Below, in pieces: positions 1 to 8,513 of a stretch of 64,000 nt of DNA. The stretch is taken from positions 124,001-188,000 of the forward strand of contig CAVTGY010000007.1 in NCBI GenBank assembly GCA_963734395.1, given 5' to 3'. A program made the position numbers and the translations under genes. The first letter of the stretch is position 1; each line of letters opens with the position of its first letter. Origin of the DNA: Bog-756 sp963734395. GTDB lineage: Bacteria; Actinomycetota; Acidimicrobiia; Acidimicrobiales; RAAP-2. Under the pieces are notes generated by a model, which saw only the letters and a list, made by a program, of their open reading frames with translations, was not told the origin of the DNA and made no database searches.

Positions 1-19
1 TCCGCTGAGCTACGAGGGC
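1..19 (-). tRNA. tRNA 5' end, probably tRNA-Arg (partial)
   Basis: Read on the minus strand this is GCCCTCGTAGCTCAGCGGA, the acceptor 5' strand and D-arm start of a tRNA, with the canonical GTAGCTCA core. The rest of the gene, including the anticodon, lies left of the window. The start resembles bacterial tRNA-Arg genes, and the divergent neighbour is argS, but without the anticodon the identity is a guess. The tRNA nature itself is fairly safe. Confidence 0.65.
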
Positions 20-152
20 AAAAGACCGGTGGGGCACTCGGTCGGGTCGACCGGTGATGCACCACACGGGCTGCCAACTCTAGTGCGAGGACCAGGGACC
101 GGACCCGGACAACGCCGACTGGAACCTCCCCACGGCGTATCCTCGCATCACC

Positions 153-1793
153 ATGTCCACCCGCGATCACCTGGCCGAAGCCGTGAGCAAGGCGGTCGCC
201 ACCGTTGCCGAGCGGGAGGGGCTCGACCTCGAGGTCGAGCCCGCCTCGGTGCCCCTTGAGCGCCCGGCCAATCGTGAAAACGGCGACTGGAGCACCACCG
301 TCGCCCTGAGCGCCGCCAAAAAGGCGAAGAGCAATCCCCGCCAGCTGGCCGCTTCGCTGGTCGAGGTGCTCGTGGCCCAACCGCCCGCACATACCAAGGC
401 GATCCAGGTGGCCGGACCGGGCTTCATCAATTTCGAGCTCGACGACGGGTGGCTGCACGAGGCCCTCGGTGAGTTGCTCGACCAAGGTGAGAACGGGTAC
501 GCCCGACCCGACGTCGGCCATGGCGAACGGGTGCAGGTCGAGTTCATCTCGGCCAATCCGACCGGCCCCATCCATGTGGGAAACGGATGGTGGGGGAGTT
601 ATGGCGACTCCCTGGCCCGGGTGCTGGCCCGAGCCGGATACCAGGTCAGTCGCGAGTACTACGTGAACGACACGGGCGGACAGATCAGGGCCTTGGGGGA
701 GAGCCTGTTGGCCCGGCGGCACGGCCGAGAGGTTGCAGAGGGCGGTTACCAGGGCGAGTACGTGACCGAACTGGCCGACTCCTACGCCGGACCCGACGAC
801 CTCACTGCCGCCGGCCGGTGGGCGGCGGACCAGATCCTCGACCGCATCCGGGCCACGCTGGCCTCGGTGGGCATCGTGTTCGACGAGTGGTACAGCCAGG
901 CATCCATCGAGGAGAGCGGGGCGGTCGACGAGACCATCGGACTTCTCGCCGACAAGGGACTGGTGTTCGAGCAGGACGGGGCCACCTGGTTCCGAGCCAC
1001 CGAGTTGGGTGACAATCGCGACCGGGTGCTGCGCAAGTCGGATGGTGATGCCACCTACCTGGCCGGTGACCTCGCCTACCACCGCGACAAATTCCTCATT
1101 CGCGGATTCGACCGGGTGATCGACGTGTTCGGTGCCGACCACCACGGGCAGGTGGCCTCCCTGATGGCCGGCGTCGAAGCCCTCGGCATCGATCCCAGTC
1201 GCCTCGAGGTCAAGCTCGGCCAGATGGTTTCGCTGGTGGACGGCGACGAGGCGGTGAAGATGGGGAAGAGGGCCGGCAACGCCATCCCCCTCGACGCACT
1301 GGTCGCCGACATCGGCCCCGACGCCACCCGGATACTCAGCCTGATGACCTCGCTCGATCAGGCCAGCACCTTTGACCTGTCGGCGGTGCGTGAGCAATCG
1401 GTCGAAAACCCGGTGTTCTACGTACAGATGGCCAGCGCCCGGATCGGCGGCGTGGGCCGGAAGGCAGCGGAACGGCGAGTCGAGCGGTTGCCTCGCGACC
1501 AGGTCGACCTGACCCTGCTCACCCACCCGCGGGAACTCGAGCTCATCCGCTGCCTCGAAGAGCTCCCCGAAGTGGTGGCCGCCGCCGCCGCCGATCGTGC
1601 CCCGACCAGGGTCACCACCTGGGTGCGGCGCCTGGCCACCTGCTTCCACGGCTTCTATCACGACTGCCCGATCCTGGCCGACGGGGTGGACCCGGCTCTG
1701 GCCCAGGCCCGACTGTGGCTGGTCGAAGCCACCCGGATCGGGCTCTCCATCGGCCTCGGCCTGCTCGGCGTGGCGGCACCCGAGGCGATGTGA
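153..1793 (+). CDS. argS: Arginyl-tRNA synthetase
   Basis: Cytosolic class I aminoacyl-tRNA synthetase that charges tRNA-Arg with arginine using ATP. The 546-residue length is normal for the family. An N-terminal Add1-type region (about residues 1-100) precedes the catalytic core. The HIGH-type signature appears as PTGPIHVGN near residue 140, and a KMSK-type loop appears as VKMGKRAGN near residue 367. The C-terminal DALR anticodon-binding region carries the conserved NPVFYVQMASARI stretch. The ATG at 153 is the natural start. The gene opens the lysine/threonine block: its ATGTGA end overlaps the lysA GTG by 4 bases, so the two are probably translationally coupled. Confidence 0.97.
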   Translation: MSTRDHLAEAVSKAVATVAEREGLDLEVEPASVPLERPANRENGDWSTTVALSAAKKAKSNPRQLAASLVEVLVAQPPAHTKAIQVAGPGFINFELDDGWLHEALGELLDQGENGYARPDVGHGERVQVEFISANPTGPIHVGNGWWGSYGDSLARVLARAGYQVSREYYVNDTGGQIRALGESLLARRHGREVAEGGYQGEYVTELADSYAGPDDLTAAGRWAADQILDRIRATLASVGIVFDEWYSQASIEESGAVDETIGLLADKGLVFEQDGATWFRATELGDNRDRVLRKSDGDATYLAGDLAYHRDKFLIRGFDRVIDVFGADHHGQVASLMAGVEALGIDPSRLEVKLGQMVSLVDGDEAVKMGKRAGNAIPLDALVADIGPDATRILSLMTSLDQASTFDLSAVREQSVENPVFYVQMASARIGGVGRKAAERRVERLPRDQVDLTLLTHPRELELIRCLEELPEVVAAAAADRAPTRVTTWVRRLATCFHGFYHDCPILADGVDPALAQARLWLVEATRIGLSIGLGLLGVAAPEAM

Positions 1794-3136
1794 CCGACGC
1801 CGATCCAACAGCCCTTCGACCGGGGAGGGACCTGTTCGAACCGGTCGACCGCCGCCTGCTGCCGATGACCGCGGAGCTCGGGAGCTCCGGAGGACTGGGG
1901 GTCGGTGGCGTCGACCTGCTCGATCTGGCCGAGGAGTTCGGGACCCCGTTGTTCGTCTACGACGAGGTCCACCTCCGGGCCCGCTGCCGCGAGGCAGTCG
2001 AGGCATGGGGTGACGGGGTGGCCTATGCCACCAAGGCCTTCCTGTGCATGGCCATGGCCCGGTTGGCCTACGAAGAGGGGATGTGCCTCGACGTCTCCAC
2101 CGGGGGAGAGTTGCATGTGGCGCTGTCGGCTGGCGTGCCGGCAGGGCGTCTGGTGCTCCACGGCAACAACAAGTCCGCTGACGAGCTTGCCGCCGCGCTG
2201 GAGGTGGGGGTGGGTCGGTTGGTCGTCGACTCGTTCGACGAGATCGACCGCCTCGAGCGACTGCTGTCTCGAGCGGCGCCCGGCGGCCGACCACCGGCGC
2301 CCCCGGCGGTCCTGGCCAGAATCACCCCCGGCGTCGAAGTGCACACCCATCGATTCATCCGAACCGGCCAGGACGATTCGAAATTCGGTTTCGGGTTGGC
2401 GTCGGGGGCGGCGACCAGGGCGGTCGACCGGCTGTCGGGACTGCACGCCCGAGGTGTCCTCGAGTTCGTCGGCATCCACGCTCACCTCGGGAGCCAGGTC
2501 TTCTCCTTGGCACCGTTCGCCCAGGCCATCGAGGTGCTGGCTGCGTTCTTCGCACCCCTCGGTCTTCCCGAACTGGTGGTCGGCGGGGGACTCGGCGTGG
2601 CCTATGTCAACGGAGAGGAGGCACCGCCCATCGCCCAGTGGGCCTCCTCGGTGAAGCAAGCCTGCAGGAAGGCCGGCATCCCCGATTCGGTGAGAGTGAC
2701 CGCAGAGCCGGGGCGGTCGATCGTGGCGTCCGCGGCGATCACCCTGTACCGGGTGGGAACCATAAAAGACGTCCCCGGGCACCGTACCTACGTGTCGGTG
2801 GACGGAGGGATGAGCGACAACCCCCGACCGGTGCTCTACGGGAGCGGGTACGAGGCATTCCTGCCGCGCAGTCCCGGTGCGGTGCGTCCCCTGGCGGTCC
2901 GTGTGGTGGGCAAGCACTGCGAGACCGGCGATGTGGTGGTGTCCGAGGGCTTCGTTCCCGAGGACCTGTCGGTCGGCGACATCCTGGCCACCCCGGTCAC
3001 CGGTGCTTACGGGCACTCGATGGCATCCAATTACAACAAGGTGCCCCGGCCGGCGGTTGTCTTCGTTGCTGACGGCGAAGCCCGGGTGGTGGTCCGCCGG
3101 GAGACCTTGGACGACTTGATCCGCCTGGACCTCTGA
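1790..3136 (+). CDS. lysA: Diaminopimelate decarboxylase
   Basis: Pyridoxal-phosphate enzyme that decarboxylates meso-diaminopimelate to L-lysine, the last step of lysine synthesis. The fold-type III barrel is recognisable: the Schiff-base lysine lies in YATKAF at about residue 82, HAHLGSQ follows later, and CETGD supplies the active-site cysteine contributed across the dimer. Starting at GTG 1790 gives 448 residues, as expected. An in-frame start at 1715 lies inside argS and is rejected, because the GTG overlaps the argS stop by 4 bases in the usual actinobacterial manner. hom and thrC follow in the same direction. Confidence 0.96.
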   Translation: MTDADPTALRPGRDLFEPVDRRLLPMTAELGSSGGLGVGGVDLLDLAEEFGTPLFVYDEVHLRARCREAVEAWGDGVAYATKAFLCMAMARLAYEEGMCLDVSTGGELHVALSAGVPAGRLVLHGNNKSADELAAALEVGVGRLVVDSFDEIDRLERLLSRAAPGGRPPAPPAVLARITPGVEVHTHRFIRTGQDDSKFGFGLASGAATRAVDRLSGLHARGVLEFVGIHAHLGSQVFSLAPFAQAIEVLAAFFAPLGLPELVVGGGLGVAYVNGEEAPPIAQWASSVKQACRKAGIPDSVRVTAEPGRSIVASAAITLYRVGTIKDVPGHRTYVSVDGGMSDNPRPVLYGSGYEAFLPRSPGAVRPLAVRVVGKHCETGDVVVSEGFVPEDLSVGDILATPVTGAYGHSMASNYNKVPRPAVVFVADGEARVVVRRETLDDLIRLDL

Positions 3137-3175
3137 AGCACCTTCCGACTTCCGGCCAGGCGGTAGCGTGACTGG

Positions 3176-4486
3176 GTGACCTCGGCACCCTCCTCCGAAC
3201 GCACCGTCCGCTTGGCGGTGCTCGGATGCGGCAACGTCGGTTCCGCCCTGGTCGGCATAGTGCAGGATCGTGCCGCCGAGCTGGCCGTCCAGAGCGGCGC
3301 TCGCCTCGAGCTTGCCGGGATCGCCATCAACGATCTGAGCCGGGAACGCGGCCCGCACATTCCCGAGGAACTGCTCACCACCCGGGCAGCGGATCTGGTG
3401 ACTGATCCGTCCGTCGACGTGGTGGTGGAGCTCATCGGGGGTCTTGATCCCGCCGCCAACCTGGTACGTGCCGCACTGGATGCCGGGAAGCCGGTAGTGA
3501 CCGCCAACAAGGCGTTGTTGGCTTCGACCGAGGGAGTCGCACTGCGGGCCCTGGCCAAGAAGCGGGGCGTGGACCTGCTCTACGAGGCCGCGGTGGCGGG
3601 GGCCATCCCGTTGGTCCGCGCCCTGCGTGAGTCCCTGACCGGCGAGCGGATTCGCAGGGTGATGGGCATCGTCAACGGCACCACCAACTTCATTCTCACC
3701 AAGATGGGCGAGCAGGGGGCGGACTTCGCCGACGTCCTGGCCCAGGCCCAGGCCCTGGGCTTGGCCGAACGTGACCCGACCGACGATGTGGAGGGATACG
3801 ACGCCGCGGCCAAGGCGGCCATTCTGGCCGGGGTGGCCTTCGGGTACGACGTCGCCGGCGCCGACGTGATGCGCGAGGGGATCACCGGTATCCGGGCGGT
3901 CGACGTCGAGTTCGCCGAGCGCTTGGGGTACGCAGTGAAGCTGCTGGCCATCGTGGAGCGCACCGGCGACGACGCGGTGTCGGTCAGGGTCCATCCCGCC
4001 CTGGTGCCGCGGACCCATCCGCTCGCCGGGGTCCGCGACGCCTTCAACGCCGTGTTCATCGAGGGGGAGGCTGCGGGAGAGCTGATGCTCTACGGCCAAG
4101 GGGCGGGAGGACTGCCCACGGCCAGTGCGGTGGTCGGTGACCTGATCGACGCAACCCGAAACCTGCTGGCCGGAACCACCGCCCCGTCGCCGGATCGGAG
4201 GCCGGCACACCTCCTCCCCGAGTCGGAGCTCGAATTCCAGTACTACGTGAGCCTCGACGTGACCGATCGCCCCGGCGTGCTAGCTGGGGTGACCAAGGCC
4301 TTCGGTGACCATCAGGTGTCCATCCGATCGATGGAACAGGAGGGCATCGGCGATGAGGCGCGGCTGATGCTCCTCACCCATCTGGCTCGCGAGGGCGATA
4401 TACGTGCCACCCAGCAGGCCCTTGCCCAACTCGGCACGGTCGCACGGATCGGTGGCGTACTGCGGATCGTGGGTGACGGCGAGTGA
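3176..4486 (+). CDS. hom: Homoserine dehydrogenase
   Basis: Reduces aspartate semialdehyde to homoserine with NAD(P)H, the branch step toward threonine and methionine. The 436-residue protein starts at GTG 3176, 39 bases after lysA. The N-terminal dinucleotide-binding motif reads LGCGNVGSALV. The catalytic domain has the typical NGTTNFIL and DDVEGYDAAAKAAILA segments. A C-terminal ACT domain (about residues 345-436, with DRPGVLAGVTKAFGDHQVSI) suggests feedback control by an amino acid such as threonine. This is inferred from family architecture, not seen directly. Its TGA overlaps the thrC GTG by 4 bases. Confidence 0.96.
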   Translation: MTSAPSSERTVRLAVLGCGNVGSALVGIVQDRAAELAVQSGARLELAGIAINDLSRERGPHIPEELLTTRAADLVTDPSVDVVVELIGGLDPAANLVRAALDAGKPVVTANKALLASTEGVALRALAKKRGVDLLYEAAVAGAIPLVRALRESLTGERIRRVMGIVNGTTNFILTKMGEQGADFADVLAQAQALGLAERDPTDDVEGYDAAAKAAILAGVAFGYDVAGADVMREGITGIRAVDVEFAERLGYAVKLLAIVERTGDDAVSVRVHPALVPRTHPLAGVRDAFNAVFIEGEAAGELMLYGQGAGGLPTASAVVGDLIDATRNLLAGTTAPSPDRRPAHLLPESELEFQYYVSLDVTDRPGVLAGVTKAFGDHQVSIRSMEQEGIGDEARLMLLTHLAREGDIRATQQALAQLGTVARIGGVLRIVGDGE

Positions 4487-5568
4487 CCGAAGCAACCAGA
4501 TCGAGCGCGCAGGGAATTGTCGGGTGGCAGGGGATCATCGAGGAGTACCGTCAATTCCTGCCGGTGTCCGATGCCACACCGGTGATCACGTTGCAGGAGG
4601 GAGGCACCCCACTCCTTCCCGCGCCGCGTCTGTCGGCTCGGGTGGGGGCCCGGGTCCTGTTGAAAGTGGAGGGGGCCAATCCGACCGGCTCCTTCAAGGA
4701 CCGGGGCATGACCGTGGCCATCTCCAAGGCCGCCGAAGAGGGGGCCAAGGCGGTGGTGTGCGCGTCGACCGGCAATACGTCGGCGTCGGCTGCCGCATAC
4801 GCGGCCCGGGCCGGATTGACCTGCGCGGTGCTCATTCCCGAGGGCCACATCGCGTTGGGCAAGCTCGCCCAGGCCCTCATCCACGGCGCTCGGGTTCTGC
4901 AGGTCCGGGGCAATTTCGACCAGTCGTTGACCATCGTGCGGGAGCTGGGTGAACGGGCGCCGGTGACGGTGGTCAATTCGGTAAACCCGTATCGGATCGA
5001 GGGCCAGAAGTCGGGTGCATTCGAGATCGTGGATGCTTTGGGGGACGCGCCGGAGGTGCACTGCATTCCGGTGGGCAATGCCGGAAACATCACTGCCTAC
5101 TGGAAGGGTTATCTCGAATTCAAAGAGGCAGGGCGGTCCACCCGCCTTCCACGCATGCTCGGCTTTCAGGCCGCGGGGGCCGCTCCGATCGTGGAGGGAC
5201 ACCCCATCGACAACCCCGATACGGTCGCTACGGCGATTCGGATCGGCAATCCGGCAAGTTGGTACGGTGCCACCTCGGCGGCTTCCGAATCCGGAGGCGG
5301 AATCAGTGCGGTGTCCGACGAGGAGATCCTTGCCGCCTACCGGTTCCTTGCCGCCGAGGAGTCGGTGTTCTGCGAACCGGCGTCAGCAGCCTCGGTCGCC
5401 GGACTGCTCAAAGCCGGTCTGCCCGACGGGATCGGTGCGGACGCCACGGTGGTTTGCGTGCTCACCGGCCACGGACTGAAGGATCCGGACATCGCCATAA
5501 GCCAGATCTCGGTGCCCACCGTGGTCGACGCCGATCTTGGCGCAGTCCTGGAGGAGTTGTCGCTGTAA
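4483..5568 (+). CDS. thrC: Threonine synthase
   Basis: PLP enzyme converting O-phosphohomoserine to threonine. The 361-residue length matches the short actinobacterial type. The PLP lysine sits in NPTGSFKDRGM at about residue 70, and the phosphate-binding loop reads GNAGNITAYW. The GTG at 4483 overlaps hom by 4 bases. In most actinobacteria thrB (homoserine kinase, which makes the substrate of this enzyme) lies directly downstream. Here the next gene is rho, so thrB must lie elsewhere in the genome. Confidence 0.96.
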   Translation: MTEATRSSAQGIVGWQGIIEEYRQFLPVSDATPVITLQEGGTPLLPAPRLSARVGARVLLKVEGANPTGSFKDRGMTVAISKAAEEGAKAVVCASTGNTSASAAAYAARAGLTCAVLIPEGHIALGKLAQALIHGARVLQVRGNFDQSLTIVRELGERAPVTVVNSVNPYRIEGQKSGAFEIVDALGDAPEVHCIPVGNAGNITAYWKGYLEFKEAGRSTRLPRMLGFQAAGAAPIVEGHPIDNPDTVATAIRIGNPASWYGATSAASESGGGISAVSDEEILAAYRFLAAEESVFCEPASAASVAGLLKAGLPDGIGADATVVCVLTGHGLKDPDIAISQISVPTVVDADLGAVLEELSL

Positions 5569-5655
5569 CCTCCGTCGAGCGGACTGATCCGATGTCCGGT
5601 CGGTGCAGCCGGCTGTGCTCTCACCGACGGGACCCGGGTGGGGGTGAGCCGGTTG

Positions 5656-5684
5656 TTGCCCGAGCCCTCGGATCCCTGTAGTAT
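5656..5684 (+). promoter_or_regulatory. Predicted promoter of rho
   Basis: The sequence shows TTGCCC at 5656-5661 and TAGTAT at 5679-5684, separated by 17 bases, which fits a housekeeping actinobacterial sigma-70-type promoter. Transcription would start near 5691 and give rho a leader of about 200 bases. The prediction rests on motif and spacing only. Confidence 0.5.
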
Positions 5685-5701
5685 GGGTGCACCTTCGCTT
5701 C

Positions 5702-5726
5702 CACAAATTGCCCGTTCGGGCTTGTG
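5702..5726 (+). promoter_or_regulatory. Hairpin in the rho 5' leader
   Basis: A stem forms from CACAA + GCCCG pairing with CGGGC + TTGTG, with a 3-base bulge and a 2-base loop. It sits just downstream of the predicted start site in the roughly 320-base gene-free stretch 5569-5891 between thrC and rho. Long leaders before rho are often used for autoregulation in other bacteria, so a regulatory role is plausible but unproven. There is no U tract, so it is not a classical terminator. Confidence 0.35.
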
Positions 5727-5891
5727 AGCGGGACCTTCTGGTTTCATTTCGCAGATGTGGCCAGCCCGCATGCAGCGTAGGGGGGAGTAGCAGCGAGAGT
5801 CGATCTCGTTGTAGGCAACTCCCCACCCCCGATTCCCTGGCAAGCGGAGTCAATCCACCTGCCAACGAGGACACTTGAAACGAGGAGGCCG

Positions 5892-7754
5892 ATGACTGCC
5901 GAACAGCAGCTCGAGCGCTCGGTGTTGGAGGGCAAGGAGCGAGATGAGCTCCAAGCCATCGCACAGGCACTGTCTGTGAAGACCAACACCCGTACGAAAA
6001 AAGCCGACATGATCGATGGCATCCTTCGAGCCACCGGCGTGTCCGTCGACGAAGGCAACCCGCCGACGACCAATGGCGATTCCCCGGCCAACGGCCCTGC
6101 CGCCAGCCGTCGGAGGAACGCCTCCGGTCGCTCGCCAGACGCAGCGGAGGGGGATGGCGGCGCCGTCCATTCGTTCGGCCCCACGGACGACCTGGATCGT
6201 GCCGGGAGCCCCGTCGATCTGGATGACGAGCTCGACGGCGCCGGGCCCACCGACGTCGGCACGGAGCCGAATCCTGCCGGCGGTCAAGACGAAACGGAAG
6301 GCGGGTCGGACGGTCGGGAATCTCCATCCGGCCAGCACGGTCCCTCGGGCCAAATGAGCGAGCAACCGCTACGTCAGGGTGGTCAATACGGCGGCAACGG
6401 CCAGGCGGGCAACCGGAACAACCAGAACAACCAGAACAACCGCAACAATCGAAACAACAACCGCAACAACCAGAACAACAACCGCAACAACCAGGGCGGC
6501 AACGACGACGTCGGCAATCGCCGCAGCAACAGGAGGCGACGGGGGCGCGACCGGCAGGGTGGGGGTGCCGAGGGAGATCTCCAGGGTTCGGGAAGCAATC
6601 AGGATCAGCAGTACCAAGGAGAGCTCATCCCGGTCCGAGGGCTGCTCGACCTCCGCGACGAGGGCTACGGGTTCCTTCGCTGCGATGGCTATCTGCCGTC
6701 CTCCAAGGACGTCTATGTCTCGATCAGCCAGGCGCGCCGATTCGCGCTTCGCAAGGGTGACAGCATCGAGGGCTTCTGCCGACCCGCCGGCAACACCGAA
6801 AAGTATCCCGCCCTCCTCCAGATCGACACGGTCTCGTCACTGGATCCGGAAGCGGCGCGCAACCGCCCGCGGTTCGAGGACCTGACTCCGCTCTTTCCGG
6901 ACGAGAAACTGAATCTCGAAATGCCCGGTGAGAAGGAGAACATGACCACGCGAATCGTGGATCTGCTGTCTCCCATCGGAAAGGGCCAGCGCGGGTTGAT
7001 CGTGTCGCCTCCCAAGGCTGGGAAGACGACGGTGATGAAACACATCGCTCACTCGATCGAGGCCAACAACCCCGACGTCCACCTCATGGTGTTGTTGGTC
7101 GACGAGCGCCCCGAAGAGGTCACCGACATGCGTCGTTCGGTGAAGGGCGAAGTGGTGGCGTCGACATTCGACCGTCCGGCGGAGGAGCACACCTCGGTCG
7201 CCGAGCTGTCCATCGAGCGAGCCAAGCGCCTGGTTGAGTCGGGTCGCGACGTGGTGATCATCCTCGACGGCATCACCCGGTTGGCACGTGCGTACAACCT
7301 CGGCCAGCCGGCCACCGGACGAATCATGTCCGGCGGTGTCGACTCGGGCGCTCTCTACCCCCCCAAGAAGTTCTTCGGCGCCGCGCGCAACATCGAAGAG
7401 GGGGGCTCGCTCACCATTCTGGCCACCGCCCTGGTGGAGACCGGTTCGAAGATGGACGAGGTCATCTTCGAGGAGTTCAAGGGAACCGGAAACATGGAGC
7501 TCCGTCTCGACCGTCGCCTGGCCGAGCGCAGGCTGTACCCGTCGATCGACGTCAACGCCAGCTCCACTCGACATGAGGAGCTCCTCTTCGACCGATCGCA
7601 GCTCCAGCAGGTGTGGAAGCTCCGCCGGGTGCTCAATGCCCTGGCCAACGAGGGCAGTGCCGCCGCCGGCCTCGAGCTGCTCATGGACAAGATCCGGACA
7701 ACCAAGAGCAACGACGAGTTTCTGGCCGAGATCGCCAAGGGTCCTGCTACCTGA
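5892..7754 (+). CDS. rho: Transcription termination factor Rho
   Basis: Hexameric RNA-dependent ATPase that terminates transcription. The 620-residue protein is much longer than the roughly 420-residue enterobacterial form, as is common in actinobacteria. The Rho N-terminal helical domain (residues about 8-50) is followed by a disordered acidic/glycine-rich insertion containing an almost pure Asn/Arg/Gln stretch (about residues 173-206). The cold-shock RNA-binding domain begins near residue 248 (GLLDLRDEGYGFLR). Walker A is SPPKAGKTTVM near residue 372, and DERPEEVTDMRRS follows. The ATG at 5892 is preceded by a strong ACGAGGAGG ribosome site. rpmE follows in the same direction. Confidence 0.97.
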   Translation: MTAEQQLERSVLEGKERDELQAIAQALSVKTNTRTKKADMIDGILRATGVSVDEGNPPTTNGDSPANGPAASRRRNASGRSPDAAEGDGGAVHSFGPTDDLDRAGSPVDLDDELDGAGPTDVGTEPNPAGGQDETEGGSDGRESPSGQHGPSGQMSEQPLRQGGQYGGNGQAGNRNNQNNQNNRNNRNNNRNNQNNNRNNQGGNDDVGNRRSNRRRRGRDRQGGGAEGDLQGSGSNQDQQYQGELIPVRGLLDLRDEGYGFLRCDGYLPSSKDVYVSISQARRFALRKGDSIEGFCRPAGNTEKYPALLQIDTVSSLDPEAARNRPRFEDLTPLFPDEKLNLEMPGEKENMTTRIVDLLSPIGKGQRGLIVSPPKAGKTTVMKHIAHSIEANNPDVHLMVLLVDERPEEVTDMRRSVKGEVVASTFDRPAEEHTSVAELSIERAKRLVESGRDVVIILDGITRLARAYNLGQPATGRIMSGGVDSGALYPPKKFFGAARNIEEGGSLTILATALVETGSKMDEVIFEEFKGTGNMELRLDRRLAERRLYPSIDVNASSTRHEELLFDRSQLQQVWKLRRVLNALANEGSAAAGLELLMDKIRTTKSNDEFLAEIAKGPAT

Positions 7755-7874
7755 GTTGCCCGAGCTGCGGCCCGCTGCCCTGGCGAACCGGCCGGGGCCT
7801 GGCTCCGTTACACTCTCAACGCTGCGAGCCGGCAGTCGTCCGACGCCTGATCGCCGCACACACAGGAGATAGCC

Positions 7875-8111
7875 ATGAAGACAGACATCCACCCCTCCTA
7901 CGTCGAATCCTCGGTGCGTTGCTCATGTGGCAATGCCTTCACGACCAGATCGACGAAATCGGAGATCCACCTGGAGCTGTGCAACGAGTGCCATCCGTTC
8001 TTCACCGGAAAGCAGAAATTGGTGGACTCAGGTGGTCGGGTGGAGCGGTTCCAGCGTCGCTACGCCAAGTCCGGCTCGCGCAAGAAGGCGTCGGCTCCAC
8101 CTCCCGCCTGA
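7875..8111 (+). CDS. rpmE: 50S ribosomal protein L31
   Basis: Structural protein of the large ribosomal subunit. The 78-residue protein has the L31 signature MKTDIHPSY and cysteines in CSCGN and CNECHPF, so it is the zinc-binding type. A ribosome site (CAGGAGAT) precedes the ATG. The 120 bases between rho and rpmE are enough for a separate promoter. A perfect hairpin 60 bases downstream probably terminates the message. The rho-rpmE-prfA order is conserved in actinobacteria, but here a secreted-protein gene is inserted before prfA. Confidence 0.97.
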   Translation: MKTDIHPSYVESSVRCSCGNAFTTRSTKSEIHLELCNECHPFFTGKQKLVDSGGRVERFQRRYAKSGSRKKASAPPPA

Positions 8112-8170
8112 TCCGGTGTTGTCCGCCGGCCCGGAATTGGATCGTCGGTAATAGCCCGAATCAGTCCGAC

Positions 8171-8192
8171 CCTCGCTCTCATAAGAGCGAGG
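8171..8192 (+). terminator. Terminator after rpmE
   Basis: CCTCGCTCT and AGAGCGAGG form a perfect 9-bp stem with a CATA loop, followed by a modest T-containing tail (TCCATTT). Position and shape fit an intrinsic terminator for the rho-rpmE message. Confidence 0.75.
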
Positions 8193-8513
8193 TCCATTTG
8201 TGGGCCGGAGCAACTATTGGCGTCCCCAAAGACCCCCGTCAAGGGGATCCGTTTGCTTTCGATACGCTTCCGCGTACTTCCATGTGCAATGCCATGTGCT
8301 GGCGATCATATGGGAATAACCGCGATGCGCGGTTGGAGTACGACCGTCCGTGGGCATTCTTAATTGGTGTGGTCTATTGGTGAATTCGAGTGCCATACTT
8401 GGGGTGTCGGGGCAGGGGTTGGGTCGTTTTGCAAGGATTTTGCCGAGCGCTCATCTCCCCGAATTGATACCAATCATTTAGAGCCGCACGTCGGTCGAGG
8501 AGGAGCTGCAATC
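8193..8513. other. Gene-free, relatively AT-rich stretch
   Basis: About 320 bases between the rpmE terminator and the secreted protein at 8514. Composition is visibly less GC-rich than the flanks. No credible reading frame, tRNA or repeat was found. It should contain the promoter of the downstream gene, but I could not identify a convincing -35/-10 pair. A GAGGAGGAG ribosome site ends it just before the ATG at 8514. Confidence 0.5.

Noticed and set aside
1658..4210. 850-codon open frame on the minus strand opposite lysA and hom
   Set aside because: It lies wholly opposite three clearly conserved genes, is low in recognisable motifs and results from GC-rich codon bias. The same applies to long antisense frames at 8595-10202, 11322-12905, 25223-26971, 36305-37372 and 57304-58809.
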